Positions 56,119-64,000 of a stretch of DNA of 64,000 bases are shown one piece after another. The stretch is from contig JAUCBJ010008780.1 in NCBI GenBank assembly GCA_032718475.1, forward strand, positions 1 through 64,000. Reading direction: 5' to 3'. Positions within the stretch are counted from its first letter, which is position 1. Every line of letters begins with the position of its first letter. Position numbers and translations under genes: made by a program. A model generated the notes under the pieces. That model was not told where the DNA came from. It made no database searches and saw only the letters and a list, made by a program, of their open reading frames with translations. This DNA is from Nemertoderma westbladi. Lineage: Eukaryota; Xenacoelomorpha; Nemertodermatida; Nemertodermatidae.

Positions 56119-56877
56119 TTATCTTCTGCACTGTCTCGCATTAACTGTACGACTGTTACTGTTCATAATCCTAGGTAGATATACAACAGTTGCTGGAGAT
56201 ATAACTTTTCCATTCCCTACTCTGATTTTCTGTCCATTTTCATTGTCATTCTCCTCTGATGCTTCCTCACTGTCATCGCTTCCCTCCTTTGATTCTTCCT
56301 CACTGTCATCGCTACTCTCCTCCGATTCATCCTCATCACTCTCATTTCCTTCATTATCACTCTCCTTATGCGAATGTTTCTGCATTTCATTCAATTGTCT
56401 AATTATTTTCTGCAATTTATTTTTATTTCCTAATACATGTCTTAATATCTCCTCATTATCTGAGTCATTATCCTCACCACTTTCATGTTCCTCGACTTCT
56501 TTCTCGCTCTCATTTTCTTCACCACCACTCTCATTTTCTTCTTTCTCTATCTCACTCTCCGTTTCATCATTCTCACTTTCCTCTGATTTATTCTCTTCCT
56601 CACTCTCATCGTCCTTTTCACTATGTGGCTGTTTCTGTATATTCTTCAAAATATTCATGATTTTCTCGAATTTATGTTTCATCATTTGTTTAATCTCTAG
56701 AAAATCACTCTCAACTCTCTTTTTGTTTTCTTCTTCACTAAAAATATCATCATTATTTTTTAATTTCTTTGGTAATGGTTCCATTACACCTTCCTTTCTA
56801 TGTATACTCATATGACGGGATATACTGTCTCGTCTCATTTCTTTATTACAAACCAAACATCTTTCATAGCTAGGCAT
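56119..56877 (-). CDS. C2H2 zinc-finger protein with acidic tail, central gene of the inverted-repeat element
   Basis: 252 codons from ATG 56,877, uninterrupted. Residues 7-27: one C2H2 finger, CLVCNKEMRRDSISRHMSIH (C-X2-C-X12-H-X3-H). About 35-80: a mixed-charge helical stretch. About 80-225: very Glu/Asp/Ser-rich, split by a short non-acidic helix near 145-170 (LRHVLGNKNKLQKIIRQLNE). The C-terminus is basic (NSRTVNARQCRR). It lies about 130 bases downstream of the TATA box of the right arm, so that arm probably drives it. The finger resembles the N-terminal finger of element 3 Gag. It may bind DNA or RNA, perhaps the arms; this is inference. The Ser-rich frame on the opposite strand is an artefact. 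Confidence 0.65.
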   Translation of the reverse strand: MPSYERCLVCNKEMRRDSISRHMSIHRKEGVMEPLPKKLKNNDDIFSEEENKKRVESDFLEIKQMMKHKFEKIMNILKNIQKQPHSEKDDESEEENKSEESENDETESEIEKEENESGGEENESEKEVEEHESGEDNDSDNEEILRHVLGNKNKLQKIIRQLNEMQKHSHKESDNEGNESDEDESEESSDDSEEESKEGSDDSEEASEENDNENGQKIRVGNGKVISPATVVYLPRIMNSNSRTVNARQCRR

Positions 56878-57012
56878 TATATAGCAATGTCAATTGATAT
56901 TATGAATTTTCGCTGAATGATTTTACAAAATTTTAAATAAATAAAACTTTTATGAAAATAAATAAAACTTTTAAAAATAAAAATTAGAGAATGAATGAGA
57001 ATGCGGTGAATG

Positions 57013-57022
57013 GGGGCTTTTA
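57013..57022 (-). promoter_or_regulatory. Inward TATA box of the right arm
   Basis: Read on the minus strand ctataaaagc lies about 135 bases before the ATG of the zinc-finger gene (56,877). The left arm has the mirror-image box at 55,811. Spacing and motif fit a Pol II core promoter. Confidence 0.55.
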
Positions 57023-57127
57023 TAGAGGGAGGCTAGAATGGAGTTGTGAAAAAAGAATAATCTATTGTAAACCAGATGTTTCTTGAATTTTTCTCAGGCG
57101 TATTTAACAATAAAGTGGGTGAAGGTG

Positions 57128-57742
57128 AGGCTGTGGTTGTGGCTGTGGTTGTGGCTGTGGCTGTGGCTGTGGCTGTGGTTGTGGCTGTGGCTGTGGTTGT
57201 GGCTGTGGCTGTGGCTGTGGCTGTGGTTGTGGCTGTGGCTGTGGTTGTGGCTGTGGCTGTGGCTGTGGTTGTGGCTGTGGCTGTGGCTGTGGCTGTGGCT
57301 GTGGTTGTGGCTGTGGCTGTGGTTGTGGCTGTGGTTGTGGCTGTGGTTGTGGCTGTGGTTGTGGCTGTGGTTGTGGCTGTGGCTGTGGTTGTGGCTGTGG
57401 TTGTGGCTGTGGTTGTGGCTGTGGCTGTGGTTGTGGTTGTGGCTGTGGCTGTGGTTGTGGCTGTGGCTGTGGCTGTGGCTGTGGCTGTGGTTGTGGCTGT
57501 GGCTGTGGCTGTGGCTGTGGTTGTGGCTGTGGCTGTGGCTGTGGCTGTGGTTGTGGCTGTGGCTGTGGCTGTGGCTGTGGCTGTGGCTGTGGTTGTGGCT
57601 GTGGTTGTGGCTGTGGCTGTGGTTGTGGCTGTGGCTGTGGTTGTGGCTGTGGCTGTGGTTGTGGCTGTGGCTGTGGTTGTGGCTGTGGCTGTGGCTGTGG
57701 TTGTGGCTGTGGTTGTGGCTGTGGCTGTGGCTGTGGTTGTGG
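57128..57742. repeat. Hexanucleotide array, ctgtgg/ttgtgg units
   Basis: Roughly 100 units of ctgtgg and ttgtgg in irregular order, the inverted counterpart of 55,486-55,715 in the left arm. It yields artefact Trp-Leu and Val-Ala frames. Confidence 0.95.
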
Positions 57743-57811
57743 GGAGTGCCTCAGGTCTTAAATCAGAGTCTTACAAATTCGAACGTTAACGAACAAATTC
57801 AAACGTTACTG

Positions 57812-57881
57812 TTCCACCTTGGTGTAGTGGTTGCTTTGAATTCACATCTCCAATAGGTCGTGGGTTCAACCCTCACATGGA
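57812..57881 (+). repeat. tRNA-like SINE head in the right arm
   Basis: The stretch ttccaccttggtgtagtggt ... gtgggttcaaccctcacatg has a Pol III box A (tggtgtagtgg) and box B (gggttcaaccc). It matches the head of the SINE at 11,299-11,583 almost base for base, but the SINE body and tail are absent. The mirror copy in the left arm is at 55,336-55,411. Confidence 0.75.
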
Positions 57882-58342
57882 CTTGACACATGGTGTTTTG
57901 GGTAGGGCTTTGTTGTTGAGCTAATGCATGCGTGGACTGCTTCATAAAGTACAATATGAAAGAATGCAAACTATTGCAAGAGCAGATGTTTATTCTAATT
58001 TCTTGGATGAATTGATGTAATAACGAAGCTATAGGTTTGAATAATTTAAACTCTATGGCAGGTCCCATTCACGCAGGCCCCATTCACGCATTGATGTTTG
58101 GGTTAGTCATGCTACAGTTAATAAGAGCCCGAACAGCCACAGATTATTGAGGGATGACTCGGGGCCAAACTGGGGCCACTTTATTTTCGTGAAAGGGTAT
58201 ATTTATGTTTTGGGCCTCGATTGCGTCTTTATATTTCATTGTAGAGTATAACTCAACAAGGGGTTCCATGGGATGCTTAATCCTTCACGCATGCCATACC
58301 AAAAACTATGGTTCTGTTTGAAATGTTAAGGTGGACCTTTCT

Positions 58343-58352
58343 ATATAAATAA
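58343..58352 (+). promoter_or_regulatory. TATA-like box of the GTSF1-like gene
   Basis: tatataaata lies 106 bases before the ATG at 58,458. It belongs to the inserted block, not to the arm, so the gene may have brought its own promoter. Confidence 0.45.
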
Positions 58353-58457
58353 AACCATGTAAAGTTAGATCATTATCTCTAAAAATATTAAGTGAGGTTT
58401 TTAAAAGTTTTTTAAAAAGTATATCTCAATAAATTTTGTTTTTTGTCTTTTGTTACT

Positions 58458-58760
58458 ATGGAATATTTCATATGTCCTTATGATGCCACACACAGAATTC
58501 ATTCAGAAAAATATGTTACGCATTTAAGAAAATGTCGTAAGAACTTTTCGAATCAAAAAATGGTTCAGTGTCCTTTTCAACCCGCACACAGCTTTAGAGA
58601 AGCTGAAAAGGATCACCATTTGCGGTTTTGCGAATATAGGTCCAGGAACTCAATTTTTCATATATTAAAAGAACAGAAAAAAGAAGAGAAAAAAGAAGAG
58701 AAAGAAGAGAAGAAGGGAGAATGTTCAATGGCGTGGGGAGAAGAGGTGTGGGATTATTGA
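58458..58760 (+). CDS. GTSF1/Asterix-like double CHHC zinc-finger protein
   Basis: 100 codons from ATG 58,458. Two tandem CHHC fingers: CPYDATHRIHSEKYVTHLRK-C (C-X5-H-X9-H-X3-C) and, after a short linker, CPFQPAHSFREAEKDHHLRF-C with the same spacing. This two-finger layout at the N-terminus and the CRKN between the fingers are hallmarks of GTSF1/Asterix. A Lys/Glu-rich linker follows, then a tail with two Trp (AWGEEVWDY), like the tail by which GTSF1 binds Piwi proteins. Known role of the family: cofactor that activates Piwi slicing or silencing in the piRNA pathway, with the fingers contacting RNA. All eight zinc ligands are present and the frame is open, so it may be functional. Length is below the usual 150-170 residues. 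A CHHC finger of another family (U11-48K, TRM13) is less likely because those carry one finger. Confidence 0.75.
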   Translation: MEYFICPYDATHRIHSEKYVTHLRKCRKNFSNQKMVQCPFQPAHSFREAEKDHHLRFCEYRSRNSIFHILKEQKKEEKKEEKEEKKGECSMAWGEEVWDY

Positions 58761-59284
58761 TCACATGGTGTTTGGGTAGGGGTTTGTCTTTGAGTTAATA
58801 TGCGCGTGGACTGCTTCATAAAGTATAACGCAAAAGAATACAAACTATTGCAAGAGTAGATGATTATTCTAATTTCTTGGATGAATTGATGTAATAACGA
58901 AGCTATGGATTCAAAGGGATTAGTCAAACTGGGGCCACTTTATTTTCGTGTGAGGGTATATTTATGTTTTGGGTCCCGATTCGTGTCTTTTTATTTAATT
59001 CTACCTTTACCTATTGTATGGCAAAAATAATACAAATGTATGTATATTGTATTGCACAGTCCTATTGTATTGTATATTTCGTCTGTTGTAGTACAATTTA
59101 TTCATCGCGCGTCCCTATCTGATTGATTTGTATCAAATTAAATTGCCTTTGGCAACATTATTTGATACAAATCGATTGATTAAACAATTAATTAATTGTT
59201 TAATCGACCAATTAATTAATTGATTAATTAATTAATGACCTACTTAACACCCAAGGTGCGAAGTAGGTCCAACTGTCGCCGAGA

Positions 59285-59738
59285 GTGGCATACTATTACT
59301 ACTGCGCTTATTTCTGTCTTATAACCTGTAAATATACTCATTCGTTTATTGTTTTGGTTAGATTCACCCCTTCTATAACCTGTGTTTTTGGTGAAAACCT
59401 GGTATTCTTCACATGGGGGTAACTGCAAAGTGAAATATAACGGCAGAAAGACTGGTATTCTTCACATGGTCCTTTAATTAACTCATATTTGGGTTTAAAA
59501 AGATTGTAATTACGGATTGGATTATACAAACAAATACGTACAAACAAATACAAATACTAATATTGAAATAACTCATATATATTTAATTTAATTTGTTTAA
59601 TTACTGTAAACAGCAATAACTGCCATATAGATAATATACCAGCACCAATAATTATATTTTTTATTAATTATATTTAATTATATGTGGATATGTACAAGTA
59701 TAACGCCCCGAATTCAATAATTATCCGCCAAACCCACC
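59285..59738. other. AT-rich non-coding stretch
   Basis: No gene. The phrase ctggtattcttcacatgg occurs twice (59,399 and 59,451). Confidence 0.5.
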
Positions 59739-61097
59739 CTATGGATCCCCGCCCCATCTCCGAACCCTAACCCTCGCAAAGACCGCCATCCACCACGGAG
59801 GCAGAGGGAGCTGGACTGGAGGAGCGCAAACTGCAGCCACCGGCAAACACCCCTGAGGACACATGCGAGGCCCCTTAATTATTTTGCACTTAGGAGTTCG
59901 TATTATTCCCACGTGTGGTGCCTTCCCGGCACGCCAAAATCTCCCCCTCTGAGTCATAGTTCGCTCCTCCCATCTTGGCATCGTCTACCCAAACACTACC
60001 CATGGTGCCATTCCTGGCTGCTCGCCCAACCTGATGATGCTCCCCGCGAAATCCATCGCCGGCTCCTCGTGCACCCAGGTCCGCTTGCCGGGTTTATCCC
60101 CAAAGGCCCTTGCCCCGCTGGCCGTCACCACTCTCCCGCCCACCCAGTCCGTATCTGAGTGGCCGATCCTCTCGATGGGCGGCATCTCCCCGAACTCGTC
60201 GCCATCTTCCTCCGTTGCTGGGAGTGGATCCAGGCCCAGTATCCCGGTAGATCCACCGTGCTCCTTTCCGCCTTGGCCTCCGCCCGTTACTCTCCACCCT
60301 TCCTGTTCCCTTGGTCTCTTCCTCACAAAATCACCCTCAGAGCCCGCTGGCATGGGCATCGCTTGCAATCCCGATGTCGACTGTTTCGTTGATTCTTCCA
60401 TCCATCCTAGCTCCTCCCCCAGAAACTCGCCCGAGCTGCCTGATCCCCACCTCAGCTTGTCCAAGTTCTGGGCCTCAAATTCGCAATCCTCTCCCTTATC
60501 CTCCGCCTCTCTCTCATCTGCCTCCCTCCTTTCTTGCCTGGCGACTTCTTCCAGTCGCTTCTCCTCAAGTCTATTCGCTTCTAGCTTCTCCCATCTCTTG
60601 TATGGTGTATCCACCTCCATGTCTACTAGGTGCCGGCTGTTGTACTACACCGACTCGCCCTTCAGCCCCGGGTGTTCTACCAGACCTTCGAAGGCCACCT
60701 TAAAGGCTCTTCTGTAGTTTAGAGGTGTTCCTGATAGCAGAAACGCCGTCGGCTCTCTTCCAATAACCACAGCCATGAATAGGCTTAGTAAACCTATCAT
60801 TACCCAATCATCCTGTAGGATATATCTCTTCTGATATATCTTTAATGCTCCTCTTCGGAACTGATACACCTCCTGTTTCCCTGGCCTCGCTCCCCATTTC
60901 AGCGAGTTCGCCAGCTCCGCTCTGTACTCCTCCCGGAACTTACCCCAGTCCATCGGCTTGTGGCAGACAAGTCCCATGAGCTGGCCCATCGCCACTGCTT
61001 CCCATTGCCCACTCCATGCTCCTCCCGGAACTTGCCCCAGTCCATCGGCTTGTGGCAGACAAGACCCATGAGCTGGCCCATCCCCACTGCTCCACAA
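59739..61097 (-). pseudogene. Unidentified GC-richer frame with two stops
   Basis: One minus-strand frame stays open from about 61,097 to 59,739, broken only by TAG at about 60,643 and TAG at about 59,983. The first part contains KPMDWGKFREEYRAELANSLK and a hydrophobic stretch (DDWVMIGLLSLFMAVVIG). The second has a charged helix (EANRLEEKRLEEVARQERRE), and the rest is Gly/Glu-rich. I do not recognise it. It is in the same sense as the BEL element to its right and has codon use and GC content unlike the rest of the window. An 85-bp near-exact tandem duplication (about 60,930-61,085) affects its start. It may be the gag or an extra gene of an old retroelement, or an exon of a host gene. Confidence 0.4.
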
Positions 61098-61199
61098 TGT
61101 CCTGTGTTCTGTACTACCCCCAAAGTTATTTAGTTTATTTTATTTTATTTTACCTATGTTACCCCTGTCTGTGCTATTATCCTATCTACCTTTCTACTT

Positions 61200-61720
61200 C
61201 CTTCTTACTATGTACCCTACTACTACTATGGTATGCCTACATACCCTTTACTTTCTTACTACATGGCGCTCTCGGTGCCCAAAACTTCTAACTTCTATGG
61301 TACTATGTACCCTAATACTGCTACTACATACATAATGCTACTACCTAATACCAACATACCACACCATTCACTCTCTCACTACGTGGCGCTTTCGGTGCCC
61401 ACAACCCCTCTGCTACTACCTCTATGGTATACCTACATACCATACCCTCTACTCTCTTACTACGTGGCGCTTTCGGTGCCCACAATCCCTAACTCTCTCG
61501 GTACTATGTACCCTACTACTACTCTCGTGGTATGTCTATGTACCACACTCCCTAATCTCTAACTTAACTCTCCTCTTACTCTCACTAATTTCTAACTCTT
61601 CTCTTACTCTTACTAACTTCTACTAACTTTCTAACTTCTTACTCTTACGGTACTATGTACCTCGCTACTCTCGTGGTATGTCAATATACCACACTCCCTA
61701 ACTTCTAACTACTTACCGAG
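61200..61720. repeat. Pyrimidine-rich irregular repeat region
   Basis: The phrase tactacgtggcgctttcggtg followed by cccacaa recurs near 61,258, 61,378 and 61,459. ggtactatgtaccct recurs near 61,299, 61,499 and 61,648, and tcgtggtatgt twice. Copies are unevenly spaced. No gene. Confidence 0.65.
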
Positions 61721-62254
61721 TGCTACGTATTATCTACTACTATTATGTTCTACTTTCTCACTACTTATTTTATTATTATTTATTTTATATTTTTATATTT
61801 GTGTGGGAAGGGCGTCTCGCCCTCATTTCCACCCACCTCAGTCCAACATATTGGACGACTAAACATTAAGGCGATTCTTCCAGTAGGCACTCTCCCACAG
61901 CCCCCCTGTAGGTCCTCTTATCCTTCGCCACACTCTCCTTGTCAATTCCAACTCTCTAGGAATTGATCCTCCCTCCTCCACCACCCTAAAATCGGGTCTT
62001 TCGGTCGCCTTCTTGATTTCCTCATGGTCCCCTGGCAGCAAAATGCCACCCTTCATTTTGTCGTCACCTGGCGGTAGAATGAAAGGAAATCGAAAGAATA
62101 GATAGAACAGAATTGATAATACTAATCCTATCCCTTTCTACCTGTCTTCTTACTTGACCTCCCCCTTTTCGGTATGCCTCTCAACCGGACCAGCGTCTCC
62201 TCCAGACACTTATCCGGACATCTCACCGTCCACTCTTCTCCATCCTCATTGTTT
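61721..62254. other. Non-coding stretch left of the fourth BEL element
   Basis: No supported gene. A minus-strand frame of 65 codons at 61,859-62,056 directly follows the protease region and could be decayed pol sequence, but I recognise no motif. Confidence 0.4.
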
Positions 62255-62785
62255 CTAAGTCTTCTGCATCGATTCCATTCTCCTCCACCCACTCCTCCAT
62301 CCCGTCCTCATCTCCAGGACCTCATCCTTACTCGAGATAGTAGTTTCCACCATCCTACTCGGCCTCGTCTGTAACCCTATCTCCTCGGCCACCCAGTTCT
62401 CCACCAGAGTGAAGGCTGCTCCGCTGTCGACCAGCATCAATGTTGTGACTGATCGGCTGCCCTTTCCTGTTATTCTCACTGGTACTACCCCGAGTAGTAC
62501 TTTCCTATTTCTTCTTGCTCCCGTGGTGCTCGAAGCCATAGTTTGGCCTCCAGTCTCATCATATCCTATCGGTGTTTTTTCACACTCTCCGATTCTGTGT
62601 CCTTCCACCACGCAGCGATGACATAGTCCATTTGTTTCTGCATAGGCTACCCGATCTTGTTTAGGCGACGCTTGCCAATGCTTACAACTCATGGTCTTAT
62701 GGGTTCCATCCCTATGCAATTGACATTTGTATCCTGGATTGTAGCGTTCCTTGTATAGTCCTTCACATATTGCGCGTAGATTCAT
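62255..62785 (-). pseudogene. gag: Element 4 zinc knuckles and protease
   Basis: About 176 codons. Two Cys/His motifs: C-QLHRDGTHKTMSCKHW and LCHRCVVEGHRIGEC (C-X2-C-X4-H-X4-C). These are followed by the protease active site MLVDSGAAFTLVENWVAEEI, which keeps the D-S-G triad. The frame ends shortly after. It follows the Gag core with a frame change near 62,790. Confidence 0.75.
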
Positions 62786-62795
62786 ATCTACCGGT

Positions 62796-63521
62796 TTAGT
62801 GTTTTGATATTTGGACTTGGCCTACTGGGTATGTTGGTGTATTTTGTTTCTGTCCCTGCCACGGTGTGGCCCTACTCCCAGCTAACTGTGGACTAGCAGT
62901 CCCCTGCGTGGCCGCATGTGGTAGCGTCTGTCTCATTCTTGGGAATGGATCCGCCAGACTGTGAATGGGTTTAGGCCTGTTGTATTCAGCTTTTGGTGCC
63001 TTCCCCAAACTATCCTCACTGTAGACTGGGTCTGTAATCAACTCTGCCTCATAATTGAGGAAGTTCGACATTTCCTCTAGGCCCGGTTCCGCACCTTTCT
63101 TCTCCCGGGTGGAGAAGGCGAACTTCCTCCATTTGTTTCTTAGCCAGATTGGCAGTGCCTGCGCTATCATGGTGATGTTATTTGAAGCGTTGAGTTCGTA
63201 TGGCGCATCCAAGGTCTTTAGCACAATTAATGCCTTCTCAACCTTATTCGCAAAAGTCTTTATACTGACAGGGTTGTTCTGTAGGCCACCCAATGTTATC
63301 CCCCTCAAGGTCTGCCGGATGATTTTGGCAGGGTGTCCGTATTCCCTGTCCAGGGCCCGCCATGCAGTCGTGAATCCGCCCTCGATACCTTGATACTGCC
63401 TTATGATGTCGTAGACTGGGCCCCCTATGTAAACTTGTAAATATTTTAGGCACTCCACCTGCGTCAGATCGAATTTAAATGGCACCTCTGGCCTCGATCC
63501 TAGTCTTAAGTGCATCGACAA
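62796..63521 (-). pseudogene. gag: Element 4 Gag core (DUF1759-like)
   Basis: About 241 codons. KFDLTQVECLKYLQVYIGGP, WRALDREYGHPAKIIRQTLR and TFANKVEKALIVLKTLDAPY follow the pattern of the BEL/Pao Gag core. The tail is Pro/Gln-rich. Start unclear, because the upstream Gag piece joins it through a frameshift around 63,480-63,520. Confidence 0.75.
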
Positions 63522-64000
63522 TTGCCATTCCCATCGCCTGTGCTTCCAATGGGTTCAACGGATGCTGTACAGACTCTCCTGTTGGGTGCGGTTCACCTGT
63601 CGGGCCTGTCGATTTTTTCTGTGTCGGATATATCATTGGGGGTAATGGCCCCCTCCATATCTCTGCATCGCACGATCTATTCTGGTCCAAGGGGTTCGGT
63701 GTTTATATTCTCGGCTGAGTGTATTGCTGATATTGTAATGGGGGAATGTCACCCTGCCCCCCCCCCCCCACCGGTGTTATGTTTGGTACTGGGATTGATG
63801 TTAATATATTGGGGCCCACACACATATTGGCAATAACTCCCCCCTCCCCTGGGTATATGTTATATCCCTGCATATTATAGTCATACTGGTGTGCAGGTAC
63901 CGGTGTAGGCCTATCCACTTCTTGCCTACCTACCAGTATGTACGCCGCAACTTCCGGATCTAATCCCGTTGTTCGCGCTACCCTATCGCCTACACTATCT
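63475..64000 (-). pseudogene. gag: Element 4 Gag N-terminal part, open to the window edge
   Basis: In the frame that contains 63,475-63,690 and 63,703-63,918, the sequence is open to position 64,000 and reads RTTGLDPEVAAYILVGRQEV and then Pro/Gly/Tyr-rich sequence. A single TAA at about 63,703 interrupts it. The second piece ends VDALKTRIEARGAI before the frameshift to the Gag core. Confidence 0.6.

Larger units (their letters stand above)
54713..59284. mobile_element. Element with very long terminal inverted repeats
   Basis: Left arm 54,713-55,834 and right arm 57,002-59,284 are inverse copies, starting tcggcgacagtt outside and ending ctataaaagcccccattcac inside. Each arm holds: a LINE-like border, AT-rich attaattaattg palindromes, an unidentified body, a tRNA-like Pol III head, a hexanucleotide array and an inward TATA box. 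The right arm is longer because it has a larger array and an insertion with the GTSF1-like gene. The centre (1.17 kb) encodes one acidic zinc-finger protein on the minus strand. No transposase is recognised. It could be a non-autonomous DNA element or a local inverted duplication; recurrence elsewhere would decide. Confidence 0.7.
57002..59284 (-). repeat. Right terminal inverted repeat, with internal insertion and duplication
   Basis: The inverse of the left arm. The hexanucleotide array is expanded to about 615 bp (57,128-57,742). Arm sequence 57,890-58,210 (cacatggtgttttgggtagg ... ggccactttattttcgtg) recurs as 58,765-58,975, so a 550-bp block with the GTSF1-like gene is bracketed by direct copies of the arm. 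Confidence 0.85.
62255..64000 (-). mobile_element. BEL/Pao element 4, gag to protease part, runs off the window
   Basis: Minus-strand retroelement remnant whose upstream part lies beyond 64,000. It is unlike elements 1-3. RT and integrase do not follow in the expected direction (left), so it is truncated or rearranged. No LTR is seen inside the window. Confidence 0.75.

Noticed and set aside
56111-56815. Ser-rich 234-codon frame on the plus strand
   Set aside because: Exact antisense of the Glu/Asp/Ser-rich gene at 56,119-56,877, which has the start, zinc finger and TATA box.
57076-57856. Trp-Leu and Val-Ala repeat proteins
   Set aside because: Translation of the hexanucleotide array.
57812-57881. 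Functional tRNA gene
   Set aside because: Box A and box B are present but no cloverleaf or plausible anticodon arm can be drawn; it matches a SINE head.

Overview
This is a eukaryotic window, almost certainly from a metazoan and probably a marine or other aquatic invertebrate. The grounds are BEL/Pao retrotransposons, a tRNA-derived SINE, a gene relic of an invertebrate-specific transposase-like family, and AT-rich DNA full of satellites. There are no operons, rRNA or CRISPR arrays. I cannot name the species. Most of the window is mobile DNA; ordinary host genes are few or absent. Homologies were recognised by eye, with no database search.

Layout. 1-6,000: non-coding AT-rich DNA, an old LINE-leader fragment (4,662-4,880) and a 20-bp minisatellite (5,020-5,607). 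6,042-6,611: a small secreted Ig-domain protein. 6,740-8,290: short tandem repeats, including an array of about 40-bp palindromes. 8,790-10,807: a decayed transposase-like gene. 11,059-26,196 (+): BEL/Pao element 1, with TG...CA LTRs and TSD AAGTC. It has a full Gag-PR-RT-RH-IN order broken by five stops and one frameshift, and a SINE sits in its 5' LTR. 26,455-31,781: a 12-bp minisatellite, a 64-bp satellite, palindromes, MITE-like foldbacks and a LINE tail. 32,059-52,070 (+): degenerate BEL/Pao element 3, split by 32,677-46,821 (-), a young related BEL/Pao element 2 (TSD CTAAT). 53,664-54,729: the 5' part of a LINE with its endonuclease domain. 54,713-59,284: an element with very long terminal inverted repeats. 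59,739-64,000 (-): GC-richer DNA with an unidentified frame and the gag/protease end of a fourth BEL/Pao element that runs off the window.

How the pieces work together. Elements 1 and 2 are one family: Gag-Pol, then a long non-coding spacer with a conserved stem-loop, then two extra genes (here ORF-X and ORF-Y) before the 3' LTR. ORF-Y is 591 codons, rich in Cys-pair motifs, and resembles neither envelope nor pol. Element 2 has lost RT and integrase through two frame-preserving deletions. It keeps one uninterrupted 1,562-codon Gag-protease frame plus ORF-X and ORF-Y, so it looks like a structural-protein-only derivative that would need enzymes in trans. Element 1 lacks a segment of element 2 that has exact GT...AG ends, which suggests a spliced RNA was reverse transcribed.

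The most unusual locus is the long inverted-repeat element at 54.7-59.3 kb. Its arms carry inward TATA boxes, a tRNA-like Pol III head and hexanucleotide arrays. It encodes a C2H2/acidic protein in the centre and, inside one arm, a 100-codon protein with two CHHC zinc fingers and a Trp-containing tail like GTSF1/Asterix, the Piwi cofactor of the piRNA pathway. A transposon-borne GTSF1-like gene is my best candidate for an undescribed system.
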